Shown here: positions 6,353 through 14,889 of the stretch, piece by piece
Numbering within the stretch: position 1 is the stretch's first letter
Layout: each line of letters opens with the position of its first letter
Assembly (NCBI GenBank): GCA_016882485.1
Contig: VGPT01000016.1
Location: 1-32,819 of the forward strand
Reading direction: 5' to 3'
Length of the DNA stretch: 32,819 nucleotides
Origin: Cyanobacteria bacterium M_surface_10_m1_298
GTDB taxonomy: Bacteria > Cyanobacteriota > Cyanobacteriia > PCC-6307 > Cyanobiaceae
Made by a program: the position numbers and the translations under genes
Notes under the pieces: generated by a model
Database searches by the model: none
Seen by the model: the letters and a program-made list of their open reading frames with translations, nothing else
What the model was told of the DNA's origin: nothing

Positions 6353-6907
6353 TCAGACCACCGCACGAATCGAGCGGATCAGCAGGCTCAACTCTCCGGG
6401 ACGAAATCCCGGATTGCGAGCGCCGCGATCGCCAAACTTGGAATGCAAGATCTGCAAACGGGTGACGCGAGCCGGATCAAAGCGCAGCGGCAAGCCCACA
6501 GGAGTGGCCCGCACACTGGGAGTGAGGCGATTGAAGGGGATCGTCACCACCGTGGAGCCATGGCTGCGGGTAGAGAACTCCGCCACCCAACGCAGACCTC
6601 CGGGGATCAGCTCCGTGAGCCCAGCAACGCCATCGCGGCAGGCAATCGCCAACTTGTAGCGACGGCCGTCGCCATCGAGGGTCAATTCCAGAGCACCAAA
6701 AGGGGAAAGATCCAACGGTGGATCGAACACAGGCGAGCGGCAGCTGATGAACCCGCCTCCCTCCGGTTCCACGTAGCCCTCCAACCGCAAACCCTCAGTG
6801 CTGGCGCTGCATACACCCCTGCTGCGGCCCCCCATGATTGTGTCGTTCAACGGCTCCCAGCCAGCAAAGGAGGAACCACTGGCGACCTCAAGGGATGGCG
6901 ATGGCAT
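6353..6907 (-). CDS. CIA30-domain protein
   Basis: A 184-aa protein that is essentially one CIA30 domain (named for the complex I intermediate-associated protein 30, NDUFAF1). Typical elements are W-x-x-L-N-D-T-I-M-G-G-R-S-R-G at 17-31 and the E-G-G-G-F-I-S-C-R-S segment at 49-58, followed by alternating strands of a galactose-binding-like jelly roll. In mitochondria the domain assists complex I assembly, and in plants a CIA30 domain occurs in the photosystem II translation factor HCF173; the cyanobacterial stand-alone role is unsettled. The ATG at 6905-6907 lies 2 nt after the pgl stop; a TTG at 6913 is less likely. No transmembrane segment is visible. Confidence 0.8.
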   Translation of the reverse strand: MPSPSLEVASGSSFAGWEPLNDTIMGGRSRGVCSASTEGLRLEGYVEPEGGGFISCRSPVFDPPLDLSPFGALELTLDGDGRRYKLAIACRDGVAGLTELIPGGLRWVAEFSTRSHGSTVVTIPFNRLTPSVRATPVGLPLRFDPARVTRLQILHSKFGDRGARNPGFRPGELSLLIRSIRAVV

Positions 6908-6909
6908 CG

Positions 6910-7623
6910 TCAAGGCTCAATCAGAGCCTCAGCATCGGCGAGCACCAGCACCGGCGATCGCGGTTGCACCAATTTGGCTGGGGTGCGCTCAGGCGACTCA
7001 TTGGGATCCAGAAGGCGTTGCAGGGCCTCTCGCTTGGAGGCACCACTCACCAGAAACAGCACCTGGCGGGCTGCACTGAGCACCGGAGCGGTCAAGGTGA
7101 TGCGCTCCAATCCCTTGCCCCGGCCGATGGTGGTGGAGCGATCCCGAACCGTTGGCGCGTCAGTGCCCGGGAACAGCGAGGCGGTATGACCGTCATCGCC
7201 GAGGCCGAGAACCATCAGATCAAAGATCGGAGGGTCTCCGGGGCAGACCTTCTGAAGGATCTGGGCAAAGGCCTCAGCGCTGGCTTCCGGGCTGGGCAAG
7301 CTCACCGTGGGCACAACATGAAAGGCCGCACGGGCGCCCGGCCCTGATTGCATCAAGGTGTCTCGCAGCATGCGGGCGTTGCTGGAGCTGTCCTCCGGAT
7401 CCACCCAGCGCTCATCACCCAGGAACACATCCACGCGCTCCCAGGGCAGATGCTCCTGACCCAACAGGGCGTACGCACGCGCTGGGGTGGTTCCCCCGGA
7501 GAGGGCGATCTGAGCGCGATCACGTTGATCGAGCGCCAGATCGAGATGGGAGGCGATGGTCTGGGCGGCAATTCGCGCGAGATCCTCGGATGTCGCTGCC
7601 CGCTCGAGTCGATAGCTGGTCAT
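6910..7623 (-). CDS. pgl: 6-phosphogluconolactonase
   Basis: A 237-aa enzyme of the DevB/Pgl group, hydrolysing 6-phosphogluconolactone in the oxidative pentose phosphate pathway. It shows L-S-G-G-T-T-P at 41-47, F-L-G-D-E-R-W-V at 67-74, the S-S-N segment at 80-82, and the G-L-G-D-D-G-H-T-A-S-L-F-P active-site loop. The frame is open to 7701, but the ATG at 7621-7623, with GAGAGG just upstream and 8 nt after the gnd stop, gives the family N-terminus. Its position directly after gnd puts two successive steps of the pathway in one transcript. Confidence 0.95.
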   Translation of the reverse strand: MTSYRLERAATSEDLARIAAQTIASHLDLALDQRDRAQIALSGGTTPARAYALLGQEHLPWERVDVFLGDERWVDPEDSSSNARMLRDTLMQSGPGARAAFHVVPTVSLPSPEASAEAFAQILQKVCPGDPPIFDLMVLGLGDDGHTASLFPGTDAPTVRDRSTTIGRGKGLERITLTAPVLSAARQVLFLVSGASKREALQRLLDPNESPERTPAKLVQPRSPVLVLADAEALIEP

Positions 7624-7631
7624 GCCACCTC

Positions 7632-9050
7632 TCAATCCAGCCATTCGGTGTGGAAGGCACCCTCCATGTCGACCCGCTCGTAGGTGTGGGAGCCGAAGCA
7701 ATCGCGCATGGCCTGCACCAGATTCTGGGGAAGCCGAGCGGTGCGATAGCTATTGATGTAATCGAGGGTGCTGCTCAGACAGGGCACGGGAATTCCGGCC
7801 TCGGCTGCACCGGACACCACAGCGGAGAGTCCCGGGAGGCGACGGTTGACCTGCTCGGCGAACCAGGGATCGATTAGCAGGTTCACCAGTTGCGGATTCA
7901 CATTGAAGGCATCCTGGATTCGCTTGAGCAGGCGGGCACGGATGATGCAACCGCCCTTCCAGATCTGAGCGATCGACGGCATGTTGAGGTTGTAGTTGTG
8001 CTCCGCTGAGGCGATGCGCAACAGCTCCATGCCCTGGGCGTAACTGGCCATGCAGGCCAGCACAACCGCATCCATCAAGGCGGCCATCCCATCGGCGGGA
8101 CTTCCGAGGTTGAACGGCTTCACCGCAGGCCCCCGCAGGATGCCCTCGGCATGGGTGCGTTGCGATTTCATCGAGCTCAACACCCGCGCATTCAACGCGG
8201 CATAGATCGTGGGCACCGGTGCTCCCATCTCCAGGGCACTCACCACGGTCCAGAGCCCTGTGCCTTTTTGGCCAGCCTTATCGACAATCTTCTCCACCAG
8301 ATCACTGCCATCACTGGGATCCTTGGTGCGCAGACAGATCTCGGTGATCTCCACCAGATAGGAAGCCAACTCTTCGGTGCTGTTCCAGTGCCCGAAGACA
8401 TCCGCCATCTGGGTTCCGTTGAGACCACCGACGCGCTTCATCAGGTCGTAGGCCTCGGCAAGGATCTGCTCGATGCCGTATTCGATGCCGTTGTGGACGG
8501 TCTTGACGAAGTGCCCTGAGCCACCGGGGCCGATGTAGGTGACGCAGGGGCCGTCCTCCACCTGGGCGGCCATCTTGCAGACCAGGCTCTCGATGGCGTC
8601 GTAGGAGGCTTTGGTGCCACCAGGCATCATGCTCGGTCCCTCCAGCGCCCCCTTGGCTCCGCCGGAGACCCCCATGCCGATAAAGCCGAAGCTCTTGCTC
8701 TCGAGCTCAGCGACGCGGCGTTCGGTGTCGTGATATTCCGAATTACCTCCATCGATCAGGAGATCACCCGCTTCGAGGTAGGGGGAAATCTCCTGAATCA
8801 CCGCATCAACGGCGGCACCGGCCTTCACCATCATCAAGATGCGGCGGGGATGCTGCAGCTTGCTGACGAAATCCTCAAGGGTGGTGGAGCCAACAATGTT
8901 TTTGCCCGCTCCAAGCCCGGAGAGGAACTCCTCGGTTTTGGCGTAGGTACGGTTGTAGACAACGCTGGAGAAGCCATTTCGCTCGGCGTTCAGAACGAGG
9001 TTCTCGCCCATCACACCCAGGCCGATCAAGCCGAAATGCGCCTTGTCCAT
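7632..9050 (-). CDS. gnd: 6-phosphogluconate dehydrogenase (decarboxylating)
   Basis: A 472-aa enzyme that oxidises 6-phosphogluconate to ribulose 5-phosphate with NADP+, giving NADPH at night or under stress. The N-terminal Rossmann motif G-L-G-V-M-G is at 10-15, D-G-G-N-S-E-Y at 100-106, G-V-S-G-G at 127-131, and the catalytic H-F-V-K-T-V-H-N-G-I-E-Y at 180-191, with K183 and N187 in the expected places. Length is normal for the long homodimeric form. It is 8 nt upstream of pgl and 105 nt downstream of glgC. In the glgC-gnd gap I see only a small CACTG/CAGTG hairpin. Confidence 0.97.
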   Translation of the reverse strand: MDKAHFGLIGLGVMGENLVLNAERNGFSSVVYNRTYAKTEEFLSGLGAGKNIVGSTTLEDFVSKLQHPRRILMMVKAGAAVDAVIQEISPYLEAGDLLIDGGNSEYHDTERRVAELESKSFGFIGMGVSGGAKGALEGPSMMPGGTKASYDAIESLVCKMAAQVEDGPCVTYIGPGGSGHFVKTVHNGIEYGIEQILAEAYDLMKRVGGLNGTQMADVFGHWNSTEELASYLVEITEICLRTKDPSDGSDLVEKIVDKAGQKGTGLWTVVSALEMGAPVPTIYAALNARVLSSMKSQRTHAEGILRGPAVKPFNLGSPADGMAALMDAVVLACMASYAQGMELLRIASAEHNYNLNMPSIAQIWKGGCIIRARLLKRIQDAFNVNPQLVNLLIDPWFAEQVNRRLPGLSAVVSGAAEAGIPVPCLSSTLDYINSYRTARLPQNLVQAMRDCFGSHTYERVDMEGAFHTEWLD

Positions 9051-9155
9051 GAAGCGTGTGCTCAGCCACTGCAGCCAGTGTGACCGGCGCGTGCGAGATC
9101 GAACAACACGATCAGGAAACAGTGAAACAGTCGTCGCTCCGCGCTAACGGGTCGA

Positions 9156-10451
9156 TCAAATCACCGTGCCATCGGCAATCGTGGCGTTTTTGACGACCAC
9201 CACGATGCCGTTGCGGATGTAGAAGCCGAGCTCTGGGCGGTCTGCTTCGTCCACATGGTCTTTGTTGACGATGGTGACGTCACGGCCGATGCGGGCGTTC
9301 TTGTCGAGGATGGCCCGCTTCACCGTGGTGCCACGACCAACGCCTACCGGGGTACCACCGCGTTCCCGCAGCACCGCCCGTTCATCGCTGGATTCGAAGA
9401 GGTCGTTGCCCATCACCAGGGTGTCCTGCAACACACACTCGTCTTCAACACGGGAGCGAACACCGAGCACGCAGTGGTGAATGCTGGCGCTCTTGATGAT
9501 CGAGCCTTCGCCGATGATCGATTGGGTGACCTGAGAATCCTGCAGCTTGCTGGGGGGCAGGTAACGGGGACGGGTGTAGATCGGGAAGGATTCGTCGTAG
9601 AAGGAAAACGCCGGATTGGGCTGATCGGTGAGGGCGAGGTTGGCTTCGTAGAAGGCCCCGATGGTTCCGATGTCCTCCCAGTAGTCATCAAAGAGGTAGC
9701 TCTGGAGGTGATCGCCGCGGTTGAGGGCCGCAGGAATCAGCTCCTTGCCGAAATCGGTGGCCGTGGGATTGGTGGCCAATAGATCGAACAGGGTCTCCCG
9801 ACTGAACACGTAGATCCCCATCGAGGCGAGATAGGGGCGCTTCTGGGCTTCTTCCGCCGAGAGGCCAAGGCGGGAGGTGTCGACCCACATCTGCTGTAGG
9901 GCTTCCCCCTTGGGCTTCTCACGGAACTCCCGGATGCGGCCATTCTCATCGGTGTGCATCAGACCAAAGGCCTCGGCCTGAGCCGCATCCACCGGCAGGG
10001 CACCAATGCTGATCTTGGCGCCAGTATCAATGTGATGCTTCACGAAGGCGGCATAGTCCATCCGGTAGAGCTGGTCTCCGGAGAGGATCAGGTAGTGGTC
10101 AACATCCCACTCCTGGAAAAGCCACTGGTATTTGCGCACGGCATCAGCAGTGCCTTCAAACCAACTGGGGCTGTCGGGGGTCTGCTGGGCAGCCAGAACT
10201 TCAACAAAACCCTGCCCGAAGCCGCTGGAAAGGTTGTAGCTCTGGGTCAGATGTCGATTCAGTGATGCACTGTTGAACTGGGTCAACACGTACATCTTGT
10301 TGATTTCCGAGTTGATGCAATTGCTGATCGGAATATCAATCAAACGGTATTTGCCAGCCAGCGGTACGGCTGGCTTGGCCCGCATTTTGGTCAGGGGGTA
10401 GAGGCGGGTTCCAGCTCCCCCGCCGAGAATGATGGCCAGAACGCGCTTCAT
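9156..10451 (-). CDS. glgC: Glucose-1-phosphate adenylyltransferase (ADP-glucose pyrophosphorylase)
   Basis: A 431-aa enzyme making ADP-glucose, the committed and allosterically controlled step of glycogen synthesis. The N-terminal nucleotide loop [12 protein letters not shown] is at 10-21 and the G-T-A-D-A-V-R-K motif at 100-107. The C-terminal left-handed beta helix carries [10 protein letters not shown] and ends V-V-V-V-K-N-A-T-I. The lysines in these two motifs correspond to the 3-phosphoglycerate activator site of cyanobacterial and plant enzymes. The ATG at 10449-10451 has GGGAGA about 6 nt upstream. It lies 88 nt downstream of hemA on the same strand. Confidence 0.97.
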   Translation of the reverse strand: MKRVLAIILGGGAGTRLYPLTKMRAKPAVPLAGKYRLIDIPISNCINSEINKMYVLTQFNSASLNRHLTQSYNLSSGFGQGFVEVLAAQQTPDSPSWFEGTADAVRKYQWLFQEWDVDHYLILSGDQLYRMDYAAFVKHHIDTGAKISIGALPVDAAQAEAFGLMHTDENGRIREFREKPKGEALQQMWVDTSRLGLSAEEAQKRPYLASMGIYVFSRETLFDLLATNPTATDFGKELIPAALNRGDHLQSYLFDDYWEDIGTIGAFYEANLALTDQPNPAFSFYDESFPIYTRPRYLPPSKLQDSQVTQSIIGEGSIIKSASIHHCVLGVRSRVEDECVLQDTLVMGNDLFESSDERAVLRERGGTPVGVGRGTTVKRAILDKNARIGRDVTIVNKDHVDEADRPELGFYIRNGIVVVVKNATIADGTVI

Positions 10452-10539
10452 GGCTGTCTCCCTGATCTCAAAAGCACGGAGACGTTAAGCGATCAACAGT
10501 GCCCTCGAACAGCTTTTGCCGCAGATTGGCGGGAAAACA

Positions 10540-11844
10540 TCAGGTGTGCGGTTCGTCGAGCTCAAACAGCTCCTGGAGCACCTTCATCGCCAGGTGACGC
10601 TGCTGCCTCGGCTGGGGCGCCCGCAGCTTGGTCACTGGGGTGTGCAGGATCTTGTTGATGATGCCCTTGGTCAGGGCTTCCACCACCTTGCGTTCGCGCG
10701 CCGAGAGATCAGGGCCCATGCGGCTGAGGGCCTTTTGGAGCTCCTGCTCGCGGATCTCTTCCAGTTGGTTGCGTAAACGATTCGCCACCGGAACAGCCTC
10801 AAGGCCATCCCACCACTCCAAGAACTCCCGACCCTCCTGTTGGAGCAGCCCCTCGGCCTCCGCAGCGATCTCGCGCCGGGCTTCCTGGTTGCGGGCCACG
10901 ACCTCCTGAAGATCGTCGACATCGAAGGAATCGACGCCAGTGAGGTCCGCCACATCGGCTGCGATGTTGCGGGGAACGCCGATGTCCACCAGCATCAGGG
11001 AGGATCGGCGGTTGAGCTTGCTGAGTCGCTCTGCAGTGATGATCGGATCGTCTGCTCCGGTGCTGGTGAAGACCAGCGAGCAGGTGCTCAGGCAGTGATC
11101 GAGATCGCTGAGGGGTCTGCACTGCACCGGCAACCCAGGGAAATCAGCAGCCATCAATTCCGCCCGGGACACCGTGCGGTTGAGCAGCACGACGCCACGG
11201 GCCCCTTTGGCCTGCAGGTGCTGCAGCAGCAGCCTGGCCATGCGGCCGGCACCCACCACTGCAATCTGTTCCTGATCCAGAGGCACCAGGTCATCCACAC
11301 CGCGGGCCTGCCCCACCTTCAGCTGCGCTAATTCCACAGCCGCGGATGAGATGGACACGGCTCCGGTGCCGAGGTTCGTTTCGCTGCGCACCCGCTTTCC
11401 GGTGCTGACCGCCTGATTGAGCAGGCGATTAAGGATCGGGCCAATGGAGCGATGCTCCTGACCCAGGCGAACCATCTTCTTGACCTGGGAGAGGATCTGG
11501 CCCTCGCCCAACACCAGCGAGTCGAGACCCGCGGCCACCCGCATCAGGTGCCCCACCGCGTCCTCATGGTGATAAGCGAACAGGTGTGGGGTCAGCTCCT
11601 CAATGTTGAGGCCAGAGTGCTCACTGAGAAAACTGCCCACAGCCAACACGCCCTGGTCGGGATTGCGCAGCAGCGTGTAGATCTCAAGGCGATTGCAAGT
11701 GCTCAGGATCGACGCTTCCAGCACCTGCTCATCGGCACGAAGGCGCTGGAGGGAATCCTCCATGCTCTGCTCAGCAATGCTGAGGCGTTCCCGGATCTCG
11801 ACCGGGGCCGTTCGGTGACTGAGTCCGACGACGGCGATATGCAT
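10540..11844 (-). CDS. hemA: Glutamyl-tRNA reductase
   Basis: A 434-aa enzyme that reduces glutamyl-tRNA(Glu) to glutamate-1-semialdehyde with NADPH, the entry step for heme, chlorophyll and bilins in the C5 pathway. The N-terminus V-V-G-L-S-H-R-T-A-P-V-E-I-R-E is diagnostic, and the catalytic cysteine is C50 in S-T-C-N-R. The NADPH-binding V-V-G-A-G-R-M segment and a C-terminal helical dimerisation region are present. The ATG at 11842-11844 is chosen over an upstream GTG-type start at 11868 because homologues begin M-H-I-A-V-V-G. A stem-loop separates it from the upstream glpX gene. Confidence 0.97.
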   Translation of the reverse strand: MHIAVVGLSHRTAPVEIRERLSIAEQSMEDSLQRLRADEQVLEASILSTCNRLEIYTLLRNPDQGVLAVGSFLSEHSGLNIEELTPHLFAYHHEDAVGHLMRVAAGLDSLVLGEGQILSQVKKMVRLGQEHRSIGPILNRLLNQAVSTGKRVRSETNLGTGAVSISSAAVELAQLKVGQARGVDDLVPLDQEQIAVVGAGRMARLLLQHLQAKGARGVVLLNRTVSRAELMAADFPGLPVQCRPLSDLDHCLSTCSLVFTSTGADDPIITAERLSKLNRRSSLMLVDIGVPRNIAADVADLTGVDSFDVDDLQEVVARNQEARREIAAEAEGLLQQEGREFLEWWDGLEAVPVANRLRNQLEEIREQELQKALSRMGPDLSARERKVVEALTKGIINKILHTPVTKLRAPQPRQQRHLAMKVLQELFELDEPHT

Positions 11845-11885
11845 GAACGATGACCCTGACGTGCTCAAAGAAACGGGGAAACATG

Positions 11886-11919
11886 AAGGCCGGGTGCCCC
11901 AGATGGAGAACCCGGCCTT
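11886..11919 (-). terminator. Stem-loop terminator after glpX
   Basis: A perfect 10-bp stem, AAGGCCGGGT (11886-11895) with ACCCGGCCTT (11910-11919), and a 14-nt loop. On the minus strand it is followed by a loosely T-rich stretch (TTCATGTTTCCCCGTTTCTTT). It lies 15 nt past the glpX stop and 41 nt before the hemA start, so it probably ends or reduces glpX transcription before hemA. The T-run is interrupted, so leakage is possible. Confidence 0.75.
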
Positions 11920-11933
11920 GGTGACCGCAGGGA

Positions 11934-12938
11934 TCAGCGCAGAGCGATGCTCTGGGCGCCGTCCTTGATGTGCACGGTGGTGGTGAAGCGGGCGGTGTTG
12001 TCGAGGGTGCTGATCACCAGGGAGCTGGTGCGGGTGCAGTCCTTCTCGAACTTCACGCCGTCAAACAGCAGACCATCGGTGATGCCGGTGGCAGCGAACA
12101 CCACGTTCTCGCCGTTGGCCAGCTCTTCCGCTTCGTAAACGCGATCGGGATCGCTGATGCCCATCTCGGCGAGGCGAGCCAGGTTGCCTTCCTTGGTGAG
12201 GCCTTCCCACTCGGAGGTCTGCGCCACAGCCGGGTCATAGACCAGCTGACCCTGGAAGTGACCACCCAGGGCGCGCAGGGCGGCTGCGGAGATCACGCCC
12301 TCGGGAGCGGCGCCGATGCCCATCAGGCAGTGAGTGCCAGTGCCGGAGAAACCGCAAGCAATCGCGGCCTGCACGTCGCCATCCGAGATGGGCTGCACGC
12401 GGGCGCCGGTCGCGCGGATCTCCTTGATCAGATCTTTGTGACGAGCGCGGTCCATCACCACGATCACCAGCTCATCAGCAGGGAGGCCGAGGCACTCGCT
12501 GAGGATCTTGATGTTCTCGGTGGCCGACTTGCGGATGTCCACCTTGCCCTTGGCGGCCGGGGGGGCAGCCAGCTTCTTCATGTAGAAGTCGGGGGCGTTG
12601 AACAGACCACCGCGGTCGGAAGCGGCCAGAACGGCCATCGAGCCGCGCTGGCTGTTGGCGCAGAGGTTGGTGCCTTCGCAGGGATCCACGGCGAAATCAA
12701 CGCCAGGGCCAGTGCCGCTGCCCACTTCCTCGCCGATGTAAAGCATGGGCGCTTCATCACGCTCGCCCTCACCGATCACGATGCGACCCTGCATCTGGAT
12801 CTTGTACATGCGCTCGCGCATGGCCTCAACGGCGGCCGCATCGGCCTCGTTCTTGAGACCCATGCCGGTGAGCTTGGCGGAAGCGATCCCGGCCTGCTCA
12901 ACGACCTCGAGAATTTCTTGAATCAGAGTGCGATCCAC
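11934..12938 (-). CDS. glpX: Fructose-1,6-/sedoheptulose-1,7-bisphosphatase, class II (GlpX type)
   Basis: A 334-aa bifunctional FBPase/SBPase, the form used by cyanobacteria for two Calvin-cycle regeneration steps. The GlpX signatures [13 protein letters not shown] at 55-67 and D-P-C-E-G-T-N at 85-91 hold the acidic metal ligands. The [13 protein letters not shown] and S-D-G-D-V-Q-A-A-I segments are also typical. The frame is open to 13064, but the GTG at 12936-12938 gives the standard [14 protein letters not shown] start and the usual length. It is divergent from rpe across a 225-nt gap, and a stem-loop follows its stop. Confidence 0.96.
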   Translation of the reverse strand: MDRTLIQEILEVVEQAGIASAKLTGMGLKNEADAAAVEAMRERMYKIQMQGRIVIGEGERDEAPMLYIGEEVGSGTGPGVDFAVDPCEGTNLCANSQRGSMAVLAASDRGGLFNAPDFYMKKLAAPPAAKGKVDIRKSATENIKILSECLGLPADELVIVVMDRARHKDLIKEIRATGARVQPISDGDVQAAIACGFSGTGTHCLMGIGAAPEGVISAAALRALGGHFQGQLVYDPAVAQTSEWEGLTKEGNLARLAEMGISDPDRVYEAEELANGENVVFAATGITDGLLFDGVKFEKDCTRTSSLVISTLDNTARFTTTVHIKDGAQSIALR

Positions 12939-13163
12939 GGCAGGGGCGGCGATGGGGAGGAATGAAGCGCAGTGAGAATTCCGCGGGGCGGACGAACAAC
13001 CGGCCGGGAGACCGGGCGGGAGTCCAGCAGCTGCAGGGCCTCTCGGGCTTTTAGCGCCGCTCACTGTATCAGTGTTGCCTGAAGCCCTGGTCCAGGGGCT
13101 CTCGCGGGGTGTTCTGAACCCCGATTCCTACAATCAGGCGCTGTTCAGCCCCGGTGGCACTTC
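12939..13163. promoter_or_regulatory. Divergent glpX-rpe intergenic region with candidate rpe promoter
   Basis: This 225-nt gap must hold the control elements of two Calvin-cycle genes read in opposite directions. TACAAT at 13129-13134, about 30 nt before the rpe ATG, is a good -10 candidate for rpe; no clear -35 sits 17 nt before it. Two small hairpins precede it: AGCCCTGG/CCAGGGGCT near 13083-13101 and GGGGT/ACCCC near 13106-13122. On the other strand, GATACAGT around 13070 could serve glpX. I see no gene in the gap. Confidence 0.4.
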
Positions 13164-13832
13164 ATGAGCGCCAAGTCTCTGGTGATCTCCCCGTCGATCC
13201 TGTCGGCGGACTTCTCTCGACTGGGAGAAGACGTGCGGGCCGTGGATGCGGCCGGTGCTGACTGGATTCACGTGGATGTGATGGATGGCCGCTTTGTGCC
13301 CAACATCACCATCGGTCCGCTGATCGTGGAGGCCCTGCGCCCGGTGACCCAGAAGCCTCTGGATGTTCACCTGATGATCGTGGAACCGGAGAAGTACGTT
13401 CCCGATTTCGCCAAAGCTGGAGCCGACATCATTTCGGTTCAGGTGGAAGCCTGCACCCACCTGCACCGCAACCTGGCTCAGATCAAGGATCTGGGCAAGA
13501 TGGCCGGCGCAGTGCTCAACCCCGGCACCCCGATCGACACCCTCGAGTACTGCCTTGAGCTCTGTGATCTGGTGCTGATCATGAGCGTGAACCCCGGCTT
13601 CGGCGGACAAAGCTTCATCGAAAGCCAGGTGCAGAAGATCCGCGACCTGCGCCGCATGTGCGATGAGAAGGGTCTGGATCCCTGGATCGAAGTCGACGGC
13701 GGCATCAAGGCGGAGAACGCCTGGAAGGTGATCGAGGCCGGTGCCAACGCCATTGTGAGCGGATCCGGCGTGTTCAACCAGCCCAGCTACGCCGATGCCA
13801 TCACCGGCATCCGCAACAGCAAGCGCCCCTGA
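13164..13832 (+). CDS. rpe: Ribulose-phosphate 3-epimerase
   Basis: A 222-aa TIM-barrel enzyme interconverting ribulose 5-phosphate and xylulose 5-phosphate, shared by the Calvin cycle and the oxidative pentose phosphate pathway. All expected motifs are present: P-S-I-L-S-A-D-F at 10-17, H36-V-D38-V-M40-D41, D-V-H69-[12 protein letters not shown] at 140-149 and E-V-D178-G-G-I. The His and Asp residues bind the metal and act as the acid/base pair. It is a single-gene unit, divergent from glpX and closed by a strong terminator 26 nt after its stop. Confidence 0.97.
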   Translation: MSAKSLVISPSILSADFSRLGEDVRAVDAAGADWIHVDVMDGRFVPNITIGPLIVEALRPVTQKPLDVHLMIVEPEKYVPDFAKAGADIISVQVEACTHLHRNLAQIKDLGKMAGAVLNPGTPIDTLEYCLELCDLVLIMSVNPGFGGQSFIESQVQKIRDLRRMCDEKGLDPWIEVDGGIKAENAWKVIEAGANAIVSGSGVFNQPSYADAITGIRNSKRP

Positions 13833-13858
13833 GGCAGCGGGCATGCGCTGACAGGACC

Positions 13859-13886
13859 AAGCCCCGCCCAGGCGGGGCTTTTTTAT
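13859..13886 (+). terminator. Rho-independent terminator after rpe
   Basis: The stem AAGCCCCGCC pairs with GGCGGGGCTT around a very short loop and is followed directly by a run of six T residues, starting 26 nt after the rpe stop codon. On the minus strand the stem is also preceded by A residues, but the T-run there is weak (TTGGTCCTG), so it serves mainly rpe while lying between the convergent rpe and ccsA genes. Confidence 0.9.
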
Positions 13887-13916
13887 GCCTGACCTTCTCA
13901 GCCCATCAGGGCCGAC

Positions 13917-14831
13917 TCAGCTGAAGAACCAGCCGTAGCTGTGCAGACCGATGCCCAGCAGGTTCACGCCGATGTAGCAGACACAAATCACCACGAAGCC
14001 GGCGACCGCCACCAGAGCTGGCCTGCGGCCCTGCCAGCCGCGACTGAGCCGGGTGTGCAGATAAGCCGCATACACCAGCCAGCAGATCAGAGCCCAGGTT
14101 TCCTTGGGATCCCAGCTCCACCAGCTGCCCCAGGCCTCGTTGGCCCAAACGGCACCGCTCACGATCCCAACCGACAGCAACAGGAACCCCACGGTGATCG
14201 TGCGGTAGCTGAGGCTGTCGAGCTGCTCACTAAGGGAGAGCGACGCACTGCTGAGGTTGATCTCAGCCCCCACCCCCTCGGCGGCGAGACGAGCCTGGCG
14301 GAAACCGCCACTGCCGATCGAGCTGCTGCGCAACTCAAGGGCCTGGCTGCGATCGGTGAACAGCACCGCCATGGAGAGCAGCGATCCCACCAGCAGGGCC
14401 GCATAGCTAACCATGATCACGCTCACGTGCATCACCAACCAGCTGGAGCGCAGGGCGGGCACCAGAGGAGCGGCCTGCTGCAGCTGATCCGGCAGGGCGA
14501 AGCTGGCGAAGGCGACGCAGCCGAGACCCATCGGTGTGGCCGAGGCCGCCACCAAGGGGGAGGGGTAGCTGCGTTCCACCAGCAGCTGGGTGAGGGTGCA
14601 GGCCCAGGCCAGAAAACAGAGGGATTCGTAGAGGTTGCTGATCGGGAAGTGACCCGACTGCCACCAACGCAGCACCAGCTGAGCCGTGAGCGCGAGGTTG
14701 GCAGTCGCCACCAACAAACGAACCGCGGTGCTTCTGGATCCGGCTCCACTCACGCTCCAGAAGGCCAGGGGGAGGGCCAGCAAAAGCAGGGCAAATGCGG
14801 CGAGGCCCAGAGCGAGAACCGGATCGGTCAC
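13917..14831 (-). CDS. ccsA: Cytochrome c biogenesis protein CcsA (System II heme handler)
   Basis: A 304-aa polytopic membrane protein that works with Ccs1/ResB to pass heme to apocytochromes c on the lumenal side of the thylakoid membrane (c6, cytochrome f, c550). The tryptophan-rich heme motif [14 protein letters not shown] is at 234-247, and conserved histidines occur at 135, 259 and 297, the usual heme ligands and relay residues. About eight hydrophobic helices are visible. The alternative name in bacterial System II is CcsB. It lies 58 nt downstream of the LptF/G-type permease on the same strand and converges with rpe. Confidence 0.93.
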   Translation of the reverse strand: MTDPVLALGLAAFALLLLALPLAFWSVSGAGSRSTAVRLLVATANLALTAQLVLRWWQSGHFPISNLYESLCFLAWACTLTQLLVERSYPSPLVAASATPMGLGCVAFASFALPDQLQQAAPLVPALRSSWLVMHVSVIMVSYAALLVGSLLSMAVLFTDRSQALELRSSSIGSGGFRQARLAAEGVGAEINLSSASLSLSEQLDSLSYRTITVGFLLLSVGIVSGAVWANEAWGSWWSWDPKETWALICWLVYAAYLHTRLSRGWQGRRPALVAVAGFVVICVCYIGVNLLGIGLHSYGWFFS

Positions 14832-14889
14832 GTAGCGGGTGAAGAATCCCGGTCAGTCTGCCGTGTGGAAGCCCAGGGAGGGGCCTGTG

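Noticed and set aside
6425-6432. Cyanobacterial HIP1 palindrome GCGATCGC, seen here and in a few other places.
   Set aside because: Only a handful of copies were noticed in 33 kb, near chance expectation for this GC content; not the dense pattern seen in HIP1-rich genomes.
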